Of a stretch of 64,000 bases of DNA, positions 1 through 12,589 are shown in pieces. Below the pieces are notes generated by a model. The model was not told the origin of the DNA, ran no database searches, and was given only the letters and a program-made list of their open reading frames with translations. The stretch comes from Castanea sativa (lineage: Eukaryota; Streptophyta; Magnoliopsida; Fagales; Fagaceae): assembly GCF_040712315.1 (NCBI RefSeq), contig NC_134013.1, forward strand, positions 65,496,001 through 65,560,000, read 5' to 3'. A program made the position numbers and the translations under genes. The first letter of the stretch is position 1. Every line of letters begins with the position of its first letter.

Positions 1-1212
1 ATCTAACTAATGTTATTTCTAAAAAAGTTCAAGCTGTGTGAATGAAGATCATATTAAGCATGACACAAATTATGAGCAGCCAAAGAAAAAAAATTAATAA
101 TTCTACAAATTCCATCAGTAAAATTCTACCAAACACAACACAAAAAATTCTACTAGTTTTAATACAAATCAAACTTATATTCACATAGTCCTTAGATTAA
201 AGACTATCTAGCAAATATAAAACAAAAGAATTAATCCATCTTAGTAAATCATATCATCTTAGTATATGCATAGGGCATAGATACTGCCTAGTTCTGATTT
301 AGTTCCAAAGGCAAAGAAGCAGATTGGAAAATAAAAATTAGTCCTAGCCCTTTTCCAATTTGGCCCCAACATTTTCTTAAACACTTTGAATGTGATCCAA
401 GGATAAGCTAAAATCTAAACCATATCAGCTATATCACAAGATCAAAGTGAATCCTCTACAGAGATGATTTTTATGCCTCTAAGCAAAATCAATTTTCATC
501 AAACGACTATTGCTATACAAAAGTCCTGCCAAATACTCTTCGCCCTCCCAAATCACTCTTTAAGACCAATATATCCAATCACTTAAATCTTCCCTTACCT
601 GTGACCACTAAAACACTTTGTCCCTTTCACAAACCCTTTCACAGGTCCTTTTTTTTTTTTTTAATGTGAGCTAAAAATAAGAATAATAGTGCAATTGTAA
701 CTGATGTAATATATATAAAACAAAAAAGTTCAAAATAACAACAATGCTTAGCAGAAGCAACAGCTTAAGGAAAGATGTTGAAAAAAGTTTATTAATAATA
801 AAATGTCTTACAAAGTATTTCCCACATTTGTTTTTATTCAATACAGTATGCATATGTTGCCACACCTCTCACCTGAGCTTAAGGAAAACAGTAGAATACC
901 AAAAGAAAGACTCTACAACATTAACGGTTGCTCGGATTAGAAGAATCTTAGGCAAGCAAGGAGACTGCTCCGGTGAAAGAGAGTCTAGAGTTTTGGATGG
1001 CTATACGTTTGTAGGGTTTTCAATTTATGAATTCATAGATGAAATTTTGTAGTCAAGTTTGGGTTTTCAAAACTTAGCATGTATTTAGTTAAAAAAAATT
1101 ATATAAATTAAAATGAGGTGAAAAATTATGGAAGCAACAGAGCTTATGTGTCAATATATTATAAAGTCAACAAAAATTCAAAGGCTTCAGTTTTATATAA
1201 TATATAGATTAA
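1..1212. other. AT-rich intergenic DNA
   Basis: I see no supported gene. The short open frames at 671-865 and 744-1052 overlap on opposite strands, lack recognisable motifs and look like chance ORFs. A run of T lies near 650-662. Confidence 0.6.
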
Positions 1213-1579
1213 GGTAAATTGCAAGTTACACCCCTAAAGTTTAGGAGTGTTTCAATTTTATATTCCGAAATTTCAGAATTTGGATTTTACACCCTAACAT
1301 TTCAAAATTTAGATTTTATCCCCTAAAATTTAGGAGTATTTGGATTTTACTCCCTAAAATTTGAGGGTGTTTGGATTTTATATTATAAAGTTTCAGAATT
1401 TGGATGTATAAAATCCAAATACCCCCAAACTTTAGAGGCTAAAATTCAAATTCTAAAACGTCAAGTGTAAAATCTAAACATCCCTAAATTTCACGGGGTA
1501 AATTTCAAATTCTGAAACTTCAAGATATACGTAAAATCCAAACAATCCTAGACTTTAGGGCTATAATTTATAATTTACC
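1213..1579. repeat. Long inverted-repeat (hairpin) element
   Basis: The left end (GGTAAATTGCAAGTTACACC) and the reverse complement of the right end (GGTAAATTATAAATTATAGC) match, and the similarity continues inward through repeated TTTGGATTTTA / CCCTAAA modules. The whole 367 bp can fold into one imperfect hairpin. No coding potential is seen. It resembles plant foldback or Mutator-type MITEs; no clear target duplication was found, so the class is inferred. Confidence 0.6.
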
Positions 1580-1862
1580 ATTTTAACTATTACTTTTTCA
1601 CAGTGAACGTTGATTTCTAAAAGTAATTATAAATTTTTTTTTTTTAAATCTTTATATACATATCAATAAATTGATATTGATATTCCTCGGACTGATCACA
1701 GAAAGTCTATGCAAATTACTAATTCTAATTTCTAAAAGCCATTACCTAAACATAAGTGAACAAAAGTTAACATTTGAAATTTTCAAAAGCTCATATATTG
1801 ATTGGATATTTAAAAAAAAGTGCTGGGTAAAACAACCTCAAAAACAACCTCTATGAGAATAA

Positions 1863-2605
1863 TGATAATGAAAAATGACTTGCACAACAGATTGAAAGAT
1901 AATAATGACTAAAAAAGACATTTATTGATTTAAAAATAGGTTTCCCGAGATACAAAAGATAGGATCAAAAAGACTAAAAACTCTTAGACATATTCTCTTG
2001 CTACAAATTTCTCTCTCTTGTTATTCTCTAAACCTTTTCTCTCAATTTTTCTGAACCCCATTTCTTATTGCACTTTTCCTCCTTTTAAAGCCATTTCCCT
2101 TCCCTCTCTTCCCAGCTGGCCTGTTTCTAGCTAGATTTGGGGGATACTTGTCCCATCACCCCTTTATTCTGCCACTCTTTGATCATGAAAACCGATTTTT
2201 GGGGGTGTTTCCACTGTTCTGACTAGTCAATCAGTATTTAATGTGGCAAAGATTAGGTATATATCCTCATTAATGCGGAAGTGACTGCTTTGGTGGTCTT
2301 TATCCCTTCTTTGCGCTTCTCGAGGTGAGTTTGATGGAAGGTGGCACCTCGATTCTCGCCCGGGGGGGTTGGTTATCCGTGGTCCTTTCGTTATCCATCA
2401 TAAGGAGGACTCAGTGCATTACCTCGGCAACAGACCTCAGTAATTGTAGTTAGTTCGGGCTTTCATGGAAATGATCCCGAGAGGTTCCCCTGTGACTACC
2501 AGATTACTTCATCCTTATCCATGTCTTTGGGCTGGACGTACCCTTTCAACCATGATCTTATTGGGCTTTTGGCTCTTGGTCCAAGCTCAGATTCATCCCC
2601 CCACA
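1863..2605 (-). mobile_element. Probable solo LTR, relative of the Tat-lineage LTR
   Basis: The segment runs from TGATAATG to CCCCCCACA with near-matching 5-bp flanks (aataa / tataa). Its end is like that of the LTR at 54151-54859 (GCCCCCACA), and it shares short motifs such as TTAATGCGGA and CTCGAG/CTCGGG-rich stretches. No retrotransposon coding sequence adjoins it, which suggests recombination to a solo LTR. Start and family are moderate-confidence inferences. Confidence 0.5.
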
Positions 2606-3014
2606 TATAATATTAATGTAGGGTTATATTAACGAGTGTCCTTAGGACAATTTTTAATAACACCACTTTCATAGGAAATATAAAACAATTGTTAGAAAAA
2701 TTAATATTGCTTAACATTTTCTAATAAAATGCTTTTAAAAATTATTCTTAAACCAATGCCCTTAGGGCATTTGTCAACATTTCACATTAATATAAAAGCA
2801 ACATACTATTTTTAACACTAACAAACCAAACATATCCTAATACATAGCATACCAAAGTTTAATACAATTCATTATATATCCTAAAATATAAAGGACCAAA
2901 CTTAATTACAGTATTTTAGGTGTAATACATTAGGCTCTTCAATTAAATTCAAACACATAGTTGCATTGACCAATAAAACCTATTTGGATTAGGAATTTTA
3001 GTGTTATTAGAATT
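2606..3014. other. AT-rich spacer with a weak inverted repeat
   Basis: Between about 2635 and 2790 a loose inverted repeat (TGTCCTTAGGACA and TGCCCTTAGGGCA cores) suggests an old MITE. Nothing coding is visible. Confidence 0.35.
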
Positions 3015-4038
3015 TGATAGGCCAAAAATGTATTGACCCATTGTGATGGATTAAGTTGATTAGTTAGTTAAGTTATTAATTAATCAAATTAACATGCAAA
3101 GCGCGTGGTAGCACAAACAAATCACCAATTAAACTAAGTATGTAGCGGAAATTAAATGACACGGTGATTTGTTTACGAATAGGGAAAACCTACACGGCAA
3201 AAACTCCACCGGGTGATTTTAAGGTCACCACTCCTGAAATTCTACTATTATCACAACAAGCGGTTACAAGTAAAGGAATCTCAAGTACCTGACCAACCTA
3301 CAGTTGAACCCTTACCCCAATACCCAATTGGACTTGTTCTGTAGTGACAATTTCTCCTTTCAATGAACGGCTCCCAAGTACGTGACTAACCAATTGCGCG
3401 GATCCCAGTACGCGACTTCAATCACCAATTAGAGAAGATTGTTGGCTGCAAAGTTCTTCAATTCATCCACACGATGAAGATCAAGAAGATGCTTGGTTAC
3501 AAAACCCTACGGTGCACATTACACAGCAACTTCTTCACAAGAGAGATGAACTAGGGCAAGAACTTTGTCTCTGGTCACAACTTGCTTGAACAAGGATTTT
3601 TCAATGCTTGTGCAACTTGTGAATACTTTTACGGCCCTTAAAATAATCATTTTATATGTCTAGGGTTAGGAGAAAAGAAGGCTCAAAGACACATCCACGG
3701 ATTCTAAGAAAATCATATCAGGATTCTGAAATTCGTAATCCTCAACAGATAGAAGCTGTCGAGCACCTGTCGAAAAGCTGTCGAGCCTCGGGGCTGGAAC
3801 AGCTCTTTAAACCTCGACACATGCTAGCTATCGAGCTTTAATGAACTTGCACTTTTCAGCTTGTTTCTTGGACAGACTTGATGACTTCAACACTTGATCT
3901 TGAAACACAGTTTCTTGAAGCATAAAACTCATCCTAAATCTACCCAATTATAAGTAAAGTGTGTTTTGTCAAAGGATTAACCAATTACATAAAAGAATGA
4001 CATATGTTCTAAACAAGTGAAATACATATGTCCTAACA
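3015..4038. mobile_element. Solo LTR, family A copy 1
   Basis: A 1,024-bp element starts TGATAGGCCAAAAATG and ends TATGTCCTAACA, the TG...CA pattern of an LTR. It is flanked by GAATT and GAATC, a 5-bp target duplication with one mismatch. Copies at 44448-45473 and 49468-50474 are similar over the full length with their own duplications. No gag-pol sequence lies next to it, so it is a solo LTR. The superfamily cannot be told from the LTR alone. The 61-codon ORF at 3656-3841 lies inside the LTR and is not a gene. Confidence 0.85.
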
Positions 4039-4043
4039 GAATC

Positions 4044-6264
4044 CTTTAGAGTTCTAGGCTATCTAAACAACCTTAATTTGAGTTTAATTGGGAATTAAAG
4101 TCTTGAGACTAAAGAGATAAGTTTTAGTGAGTCTTAAACTCCAACCCAAGTAGGAAACATACTTAATGTGTAAAGCTGATTTTATTTAATAATACTAACT
4201 AGAGTGAGATTGGTCTTCCTAGACTGAATTTGAGTGTTATTTTAGAAGTGTGTATATATATACTGGATCTTTTTAAGTCAATCACGTGAAAGGTAGAGAG
4301 AGACTACAAGATTCCGAAAAAAAAGGAAGAGAGAGAGAGAGAGAGAGAGAGAGAAGTCAGTGCTTAGCGTGTAAAGGTTTAGGAGCAAAGAATTAGAGTT
4401 TCTCTACATTGAAAAGAATAGAATAACGTGGTACTACTAGAACAGCCAACAAGTTCATATTGTACTGAGGTAAAAATGTAACTATATATGCTTTATTGGA
4501 ATCATTAAACGCATCTTTGACTTAAGATTTATCATCTCATAGTCGCATGAAAGTCTTAGAAATTAAATTGATATATTCAAGGGAAAATAGGCTATCATGA
4601 AAGTATCTATATAAGCGTACATTAGTTTATTGATTTTGAAAGAGATCCTAATATATATGTGGAGTAGTATCACCATTCATCATAAGTTAAGTCTATATAG
4701 ACATCCATAGGTGGTGTTCAATGGTATATTTATAGGTATAATAGATTGTGGTACTAGGGATTACACTACAATTATATAAAATATAGTATAGACATGATGT
4801 ATATTAGAAAGCTATGTTAGATTTAATATTGCGAAATCTTCACAATGGCTAAGGAAAAGTTTTATAAGAGGACTTTTTGGTTATTCGAAACTTGCCCTTA
4901 TTGAGTTATTTGATCCTTAATTAAGTTCTAGTTGATATTATTCTGGACAACTAAAGTGAAGCTTGGTTTAGTCACTAGAGGTAAGTGAACTTTAGAACAT
5001 GACGTATCTTAAGACGTGTATATTTATATATATTCTTTGGTAAAAATATATTAATATATATACATATTTGCAGAAGTGAAGTTTCAAAAACTTATATCAT
5101 TGTCAATGCTTTATACACATACCTCTTGTGTGTTATTTTGAAATTGTATATGTTAAGAATGATTCAAAACTATATTTTTGAGAAAGTATTCATTATATGA
5201 TATATGATTTGTATTGAAAATATTGTAAAAAGAAAGAATGTTTTCAAATAGTCAACTAGACAGTCTGCAACCTTTGTCAACACAGGGTTAAGTGTTGGTC
5301 TTCGGCCGATGTAGTGTTATTGTGGTATGGTGCAATGTTATTGTTTGCTCTTTAGAGCCAGTGTTGCCTCTTTGAGGTTAATGTTATTGTTCCTCATGGG
5401 AATCATCCATCCAATGTTTAGCAGCTTATGTCTTTGTCTGGCTAATGTTTAATATTTTCCATATCAAACTATTATTTTATCGTTATTGACCTTTATAAGT
5501 GGAAAAATTGTTTATTACAATAATATATTATTTCTACCTAATTAGTGTATTTTGACTAACTAAAGTGGTTACGATTTTATTTACTGATTATAGTATTATA
5601 GTTAAATGTTTTCTTCCAAACAATTTTATAGAATATATTATATTATTGTTAAAACTATTTGTAAATATTTTGTAAAAATTATATTTTGCCAATGATACTA
5701 TTGTTTTGTTTAGAAAGACATCATCATGCTGTGTAGTCTCTTATTGAGTTTCTAGCTAACCCCCCCCCCCCCCCCCCTCCTTTCTCCACCCTTTCAGATT
5801 AGAGCAATGGAATATCTTTCGGTGGTAGATCATTGGAGCCATAGATTGAAGACTTCTTTTGGAGCTTTGTTAGTTGATGGACTATTTTATTATTTTTTCT
5901 TAAGATATTGAGTTTAGTATTTATGAAAATATTTGAGATTGTATTTGGAGACTTTATTCTTAAAGTTTTAGTTTGATAGATTTTATAAAAAATACAGGTC
6001 GTGCATCTAAATTCTTGATATGGGTTTGGGGTGTTACAAAGGCAATCGATGATGGTGAATCTTCTGGTTTGATCGTCTCTCTCAACTGAACTCTTGGTTT
6101 CTTCCTCCTCTCAACTAGTTCAGTCCTTGCTAATTTTGTATTTTTAAAGTTCACATGAGATGCATGTGAGCATTGCATTTGTGATTTTAACAAGAGATTA
6201 ACAGATGTGTTGATTTGGTAGTTATGTGAAGTTTATGGAGTAAATTGACCAAAATTAAAGTTTT
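4044..6264. other. Intergenic DNA, no gene seen
   Basis: AT-rich sequence with a (GA)n tract at about 4327-4354 and a poly-C run at about 5761-5777. Around 5285-5410 short motifs such as GTGTTATTGT and TTAATGTTATTGTT recur loosely. The minus-strand ORF at 5960-6193 has no recognisable motif. Confidence 0.5.
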
Positions 6265-6425
6265 GTGGGTGTTTTTTTTATACAAGATAGAAACTTTACT
6301 CTAGCCTAATCTAAGTGTATATGTGTGTGAAACTCCATCCAAGAGACTTAAACTCCAGCTCTTGTCCCCCACACCCCACAAGCACTTATACTTATAGAGT
6401 GAACATTGTACCAAGAGTGTATGAT
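6265..6425 (-). mobile_element. tRNA-derived SINE copy
   Basis: Similar on the minus strand to the SINE at 34358-34510. It contains the complement of the box-B-like stretch (GAGACTTAAACTCCAGCTC), the CACAAGCACTTATACTTATA module and the TATACAAGATAGAA 3' end preceded on the plus strand by a T run, which is the element's A-rich tail on the minus strand. Several copies occur in this window. Confidence 0.6.
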
Positions 6426-6969
6426 GGTAGTTTAGTGGGTGATGAACATGTAGGGAAATTACCATGAAATTCTCAACCTGTGAGAACAAAATATAGAGAA
6501 AAACACACGCCAAAGAAAAATAATCACACGCACAAGACAGTATTTAAGTAGTTCAACAATTTACCTACATTCACAGAGTTGCAGAAATTTTACTATTATC
6601 AGGAAAAAATACAAAGTGCAACTACAGTCTTTCTCACTTTAAAAAATGACAACCACAAACCCTAATCACAAAAATAGCGTTTTCTACATCCTGCGCATAG
6701 GATTCACAATGAGCGCTCCGGCTTGGGCCTGTTGGCCCAAGCCTCCACTCCATGGACTAAGCCTCAGAAAATCTTCCATTAAAAACCACACAACATTATT
6801 CGGGTCAGGTCAGGTCGTCAACCGGATCAAACACAACTAGGCTCCACAAAGCTCAACAGAACACTATCTTAAAGTTAAGGGAGTGTGTGAGCATTTTTTT
6901 CTCCTTTTATTTGAGAACCAAATCATGGTTCTTCCATACCCACTATTGATGGCATCAAGGCCTTAACAA
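6426..6969. other. Intergenic DNA, no gene seen
   Basis: No supported feature. The ORF at 6646-6840 has no recognisable domain. Confidence 0.4.
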
Positions 6970-7007
6970 TATACATACATACATACATACATACATACAT
7001 ACATACA

Positions 7008-7059
<52 letters not shown>
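6970..7059. repeat. Compound microsatellite (ACAT)n(AT)n
   Basis: About seventeen ATAC units are followed by an AT tract. The overlapping minus-strand ORF rich in Tyr, Val, Cys and Met is a by-product of the repeat. Confidence 0.95.
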
Positions 7060-7254
7060 TCTTCTACACCAGCCCCAAAAAAGCTCAAACTTGACCCTCT
7101 GTCTACCCTTCATCTTTAATTGTTTCTTTAAGGAAATTGACTCTTCCATAATCCCAAAGGCACCTTACCCATCATTTGGTTTCTTAATGAACTTCTAGAC
7201 TTTTTGTGATTTTGTAATTTTTTGATTTTGTCATTTTTTATAATTATTTTGCTA

Positions 7255-8870
7255 GTTTATCCCGATTTAACTTCATACCCTTATATCTATTTTGCTAGTA
7301 CTAAATGATAAAATTAATAATGGCTCAAAATATTGAATTTTCAAAGAGAAAAACATGCCCCAACATACTATATTAACACAATCAATCATTAACATAAACA
7401 TAAACATAAATATAAATATAGACATAATCTTGATATATCTTTTGGTTCTGATGAACTCTTAGAATTCAGAGTCAAATGGCACCAATGATATCACCAAAAA
7501 TGAGACATCTAATATGGCATGATGGCCAACAATGGTGAAACTACTCATGATTGCTTCCTATGATCCTCTAAAGGCTTAAAGAGACAATGAGGAGCAAGAA
7601 AAGTCTAATACCAATGAAGGAAAACATTGTTCTCAAGTTCTCATCAATCAAATCAAAGTTTTAGACACTAACCTCTTAGTTTCCATAGAAAACCCTCGCC
7701 AAAACTTTGTGCAGCTAAAGTGAATGAACTAAATTCCTTCCCACAACTCTTTTTGCCCCACACAACTTTAAAAAGATAGTTAAATTAATTCTATATGTAT
7801 AAGATATGGCTAGAAAATTGTAACATTCTCAATGCCAAATAATTTGCTACACCTTAGAGGAGTGAAAATATTAATTGACAAAAATTATTATTGCGTTCTC
7901 ATCATATACCCACTAGTTTTAGACAATAATTGCCTTAAAAGAATATGTTTTCAAAAAAAAAATTTAATTACAACTATATTTGCATTTTAATAGGTGTGAT
8001 TTAGGCAGTACTTTATTAAAGGGGGAGAAAGATTAATGAGCAATTTCAAGGAAGAAGGCAATGTAAAATTATGAAAGGTATACCAATTTCAATTTATGTA
8101 TCCGTGTTGTAGTTAGTGACCCTTGTAACAAGTAAAAAAAAATCATATTAATTTATATTTGATTATCTATGTTTAATGTATTTTACTAAATAATTTATGT
8201 GTTATTGCTAATTCATGCTGACCCAACTTCACACCCTTATATTTCTTTTGCTCCAGCTCTAATTTTTGTTATTTTAGCTCATTTGGAAAGCTTATTTTAA
8301 GGATCACATGATAGGATCAATAATCACTAACATGCCACAACATAAATATATTGAGATTATATAAACAAAAACATGCCGCAACATACTATTTTCATACAAT
8401 CAATCATTAAAATAAACATAAACATAATAATATATACATAAACATGCAATATTTTTTCTAATATACCTGTCTAAAAAATGTATCATCGGTTCCCATAGAC
8501 TCCTTGAATTGATGGGAGTTAAGTGGTGCTAGTGGAATCACTGAATAGTTGCTAATAGTGAGAAAGCTAATATGTAATGGGCAACAATGATGAAGCTATG
8601 CATGCTTGCTTCCTATGATCTTCTAAAGGCTTAAAGAAACAAGGAGCATGAAAGCACTGGTATCAATATAGCAAAATATTGTTCTCATGTTCTCATACAT
8701 CAAAATCAAATCTCACTTACTTCTTGATTTCAATAGGAAACCCTAGCCAAAACCTTGTGCTAAAGTGCATAAACCAATTTCCTTCCCACAATTCTTCCAG
8801 CCCCTGCACGATTTCAGTGGCACTTCAGAGATAATTTAATTTTATTCCATATGTATAACTATGTATCCGA
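7255..8870. repeat. Diverged direct duplication of about 600 bp
   Basis: The segment near 7260-7830 recurs near 8215-8870. Shared landmarks in the same order are CTTCATACCCTTATAT / CTTCACACCCTTATAT, AACATGCC.CAACATACTAT, ACAATCAATCATTAA, GCTTCCTATGATC.TCTAAAG, and CCTTCCCACAA.TCTT, each at a spacing of roughly 950 bp. No open frame spans either unit, so this looks like an old tandem duplication of non-coding or decayed sequence. Confidence 0.65.
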
Positions 8871-8942
8871 CAACTACAACAATTTTTCCTCCTTATAAAG
8901 CACAAGGTGAATTCCACAAAGCTGAGATGCCAACTAACTTAC

Positions 8943-9106
8943 CTCCCTTTTGAGACCTTACGTGTTTGCATTTAAATGTTTCCACAAATTTCCCAACAAA
9001 AGCTTCCTATTCCTCCTTGGCCATTAATTGCTTCCAAGATTCAAGCTGTTTTGCAGCATCTTCCGAAGGATACAAGAGTCTTAAGACATTGTATGCATCT
9101 GTGACT
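8943..9106 (-). pseudogene. Decayed exon of an unrecognised gene
   Basis: On the minus strand a continuous, protein-like frame reads DAYNVLRLLYPSEDAAKQLE, then a segment including SWKQLMAKEE, an in-frame TAG (plus positions 9007-9009), and EAFVGKFVETFKCKHVRSQK. It ends at a consensus donor (GTAAGT). The stop sits where a Gln codon would be one transition away. Composition and residue pattern are clearly those of a real soluble protein, but I do not recognise the family. It may join the exon-like segment at 9218-9310. Confidence 0.45.
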
Positions 9107-9217
9107 CTATTATGATAATAGCTTTAAGGATATAGTCAATATTTTAAATGATCTATCACACTTACATTAGTTATGCAGGTATGATATGAACATATAATTT
9201 TGAGAGCTCTTTCTTAC

Positions 9218-9310
9218 ATTGCAGTCATTGACTCTCATGAACAGCTCTATAAAATGATTATAGCCATGATGATGACCAAGTAGCCATTTTTGGCGTGGTC
9301 TCGATGCATG
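9218..9310 (-). pseudogene. Possible upstream exon of the same unrecognised gene
   Basis: The minus-strand frame contains SRPRQKWLLGHHHGYNHF and IELFMRVNDCN and ends at a GTAAGA donor. It lies just upstream, in transcription order, of the decayed exon at 8943-9106. The conserved-looking His/Gly/Tyr cluster suggests selection in the past. No family assigned; start uncertain. Confidence 0.35.
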
Positions 9311-9582
9311 GTTGAATAATGAATACCAGTGAGATTCTTCCAGGATGAAACTAATATAAGGAAAAGGAAGGAGTCTTACTACAACATAAAAGAGGGAATC
9401 TATTTGTAACAGTACCATATACTATTTTTTTTTTGAGAAGCAAACTTATAAATAAATAAAAAAATGGCAAAAATAATAATAAATTAACAAATTGCTACGC
9501 CAAAGTTGAATATGGTGTTCCTTTAAGGTGGATTTTAACTTCGTTTGTAATACCAGCAGTTTATTAGTAGACGACAAATTGT

Positions 9583-9585
<3 letters not shown>

Positions 9586-9639
<54 letters not shown>
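9586..9639. repeat. (TA)n microsatellite
   Basis: An uninterrupted TA tract of about 54 bp followed by poly-T. Overlapping ORFs with alternating Ile-Tyr are artefacts of it. Confidence 0.95.
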
Positions 9640-9647
<8 letters not shown>

Positions 9648-9796
9648 TTTAAAAACCTCACACATCATCTTCTTTTTTAAAACTACATATCCCTTCCTTA
9701 AATGGGAAGCCGCTCGTAATTTCATAAACAATAAAATCTCATTTCTTCTTCTAACACTCAAATTTTGAGGGACACTTTCCACAAGCCTTCTTCAAA

Positions 9797-10399
9797 CATG
9801 GACGGAGCTATATATAGACTTGGGGGCAATGGCCTTCCCCCAAATTTTAAATATATATATATATATATATATATTAGTATATTAGTAGGTACAAAATTTA
9901 GCAGTTTTTTATTTTTATATTTAAAATTATACTTTACCCCCTCCCTAACAATGTCATCAATTTTTTAAGAGTAATGTTATAACTACAAACTTTTCCATAA
10001 CATTTTTAGAAATTATTAAAATAGCAAATTTTTACTGGTTCGCACACTTACATCATTTTTTACTTATCAATAACAACTCACCACATTAGCAATTTGTAAA
10101 ATTTATGTAGTTTTAGCATTTTTCACCTTTTAAAGGCTATAAAAAAAATTAATAGATTAAATCTAAAACAAAATATACGAGCTCAAAAAAATTAGTCTAA
10201 CAACAAAAATTACCAATAATAAAGCTAAAACAAATTAAGCTCAATCAACGTATTTTACTCAAAACAAACAACCTAAACCTTTAAAATGTTTTAAACAAAA
10301 ATCCTTAGTGGTTAAACTGTAGAGTCAAAGGCCGGAACCGACACACATAGCGAATAATAGAACCACCCCTCCTAACTCCAAATCTTAACTCCGTCCCTG
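9797..10399. mobile_element. Non-autonomous hAT-like element
   Basis: A 603-bp element begins CATGGACGGAGCTATATATA and ends AACTCCGTCCCTG, giving terminal inverted repeats of the CA-GGACGGAG type. It is flanked on both sides by the exact 8-bp duplication TCTTCAAA (9789-9796 and 10400-10407), the size typical of hAT transposons. It encodes no transposase. A short TA tract lies near its left end. Confidence 0.8.
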
Positions 10400-10407
10400 T
10401 CTTCAAA

Positions 10408-10877
10408 TACATTATGGATTCTTAGTGTAGCTCAATATTTTAACCAGTAAGTATTTCTTAAAGATTACGAGAAGCAGCCTTAATGTCGATTGGCTTTGGA
10501 CAAAATTTTAACATTGGCGTGATGAAACTTTTTTTAAATGGACCTCTAAGGCAATTAAACATCTTTGATAGCTAACAAAAAAGTTAATGTTGACCTCGAT
10601 TCTTTAAGCAAAGCATTTTTTTTTTTAAATCCAAAATTATAGGCAAAAAATAATGTGAAAGGAGAAAGCATGGAAGACAAAGATTACTACAATCCAACAC
10701 TATTGGATAAGAAGTTCTTGCGCATGTATTTGACATCGATGATTGTGACCAAAGACGATTTATAATCAAATTACCGTCTAACATTACAGTCTGTTCATAA
10801 TCATACGCAGAGTTCAAGGCAAAATGTGTAGATAAAGAAAAAGTGCGCAACATACATGAGCTTAATAATGAAACGTG

Positions 10878-10911
<34 letters not shown>

Positions 10912-11540
10912 TTTGAAGGTGCATTAAAAATGTTTAGTTGCTCGAGACATCAGTTTTATAAATTTTGAAGAGATCCGTGCATGTGATGCCCAGTTTCAGT
11001 AGCAGTATATATTTATTGTGACAAAGTCTAGATAGTGTGTGATTCTTGTATTATTTATTGTCTTATGCTGATTCTAGGTCAAGGGTAGCTTGGATTATAT
11101 GATGTAATGTCACTGCTTGAACAACGATACCTTGGACTGTTCGATAAATGAAAACTTTAATAATTATAAGCAATTTACATCACATGTTATTTAGACCCCA
11201 CATGATTTTGATTATAAGAAAAAAAGCCCACATGATTTTGCATCGATTCTTGTGATAAATAAAGTAAATATTGTTCTATGTGCGATGAGTAATGAGTTGT
11301 GTGAATATATAAAATCTATTGTCATTGACGTTTTCACCAAAATTACATAAAAATTATATTTTCTCGTGTAATTTAACTTCACTTTTCTGTTTTTGGTTAA
11401 AAATGTTGTAAAATGTTAAAAGTTACAAAGGACTTATAAACGGGCATGACAATAAATGTTATTGGTGTCATGTAAACAACATAAATAAAGAAATTTCTTA
11501 ATTACTTTTTGTTTTGTTTTTATAAATTGATACATTAATT
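10408..11540. other. Intergenic DNA, no gene seen
   Basis: AT-rich, with an AT microsatellite near 10880-10908. The ORF at 10584-10853 on the minus strand has no recognisable motif. Confidence 0.4.
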
Positions 11541-11567
11541 AATTTGTAAAACTCTTTTTTTCTTAAG

Positions 11568-11850
11568 AAAGGTAAGTAAGGTTTTATTGATGAACAAATC
11601 AAATTGGAATACATCCTTCAAATCATAGGGTAGCTCTTCTACAATTCTACCCAGACATCAGTGTTAACAGGATGAAATTGCTCGTCTTGCGAGGGCATGG
11701 GTAGGCTTGTTGCCCCCTCTCTTTATATGATGGAAACAAGAATAAAATAAATTGGACCGTAGATGTCGAATCTCCCCAATAATTGCAACCACATTAGTAG
11801 TTACAAAATCTTGCAAAATACAAAAAGTAGTTCATTTTACACATTTTGAT
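11568..11850 (-). pseudogene. LINE RNase H remnant, C-terminal part
   Basis: The minus strand encodes degenerate residues reminiscent of the end of the RNase H domain of plant L1-type LINE polyproteins: an IIGEIRHL stretch, AHALARRAI, then VEELPYDLKDVFQFDLF, with stop codons between. The pattern AHALAR followed by a short tail is typical of that domain. It is separated from the matching N-terminal part (12590-12712) by an inserted segment. Confidence 0.55.
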
Positions 11851-11869
11851 CAAGAAAACACTCATATCA

Positions 11870-12580
11870 ATGGGTGTAAAATTGTGCATAAATGCTACAG
11901 TAACCGTGCATGTATACACGGTTATTGTAGTTTTGCATTTAATATTTTACTATTTTTTTCTCTCTCCTTCACCTCACTCTCTCTTTTTCTCTCTGGTGCT
12001 TCTCACTCTCACCTCTCTCTCTTTTTATCTCTAGTCCCTCACTCTCACTCATTGATCTTCGAAGCAAGCCGCCGTTGATGAACGAAGAAGCAAGCCCCCA
12101 CTGATCTTCGAAGCAAGCTCAGTCTCGCCACGCCACCACTAATCGCCACCAAAGCTTTGTTTGATCAGTGGGTTTTAGGGTTTTGATCCTTTTTAATTCT
12201 TTGTTTGATAAGTTTTGGGATTTTCCAGTTTAATCAGTGGGTTTTGGGGTTTTGATCTTTTTAATTCTTTGTTTGATCAGTGGGTTTGGGGGTGATGGTG
12301 GCTGATGCTAATGCTTGATGATGGTGGGTTGATGATGGTGGCTAGGTGGGTTGATGGTGGGTGCGTATTAATCGTTGATGGTGGATTGGGTTGTGATGGG
12401 TCTGTGAGAGGGTTCTTAGAGAAAAGTGTGAAGATGAATATTTTATTGAATATATGTGTAAAATAAACAAACTGATATAGGTGTTTTGTAAAAATAGAAG
12501 TGTAAAATAGAAAAAAGTAAGTTTTATTTTGCAAAATTTACAAAAATTTTGCATCCACTAATGCGGATGCTTAACACGGC
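11870..12580. mobile_element. Insert separating the two LINE RNase H fragments
   Basis: About 700 bp lies between the two RNase H fragments. It contains CT-rich sequence (11950-12045), a repeated GATCTTCGAAGCAAGC motif, three GATCAGTGGGTTT-like repeats and a GGTGGGTTGATGGTGG-type stretch. I could not fix terminal repeats or a target duplication, so boundaries and class are open; it could also be deletion-joined sequence. Confidence 0.35.
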
Positions 12581-12589
12581 CAAATAAGG

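Noticed and set aside
9446..9968. Ile-Tyr repeat ORFs on both strands
   Set aside because: Translations of TA microsatellites.
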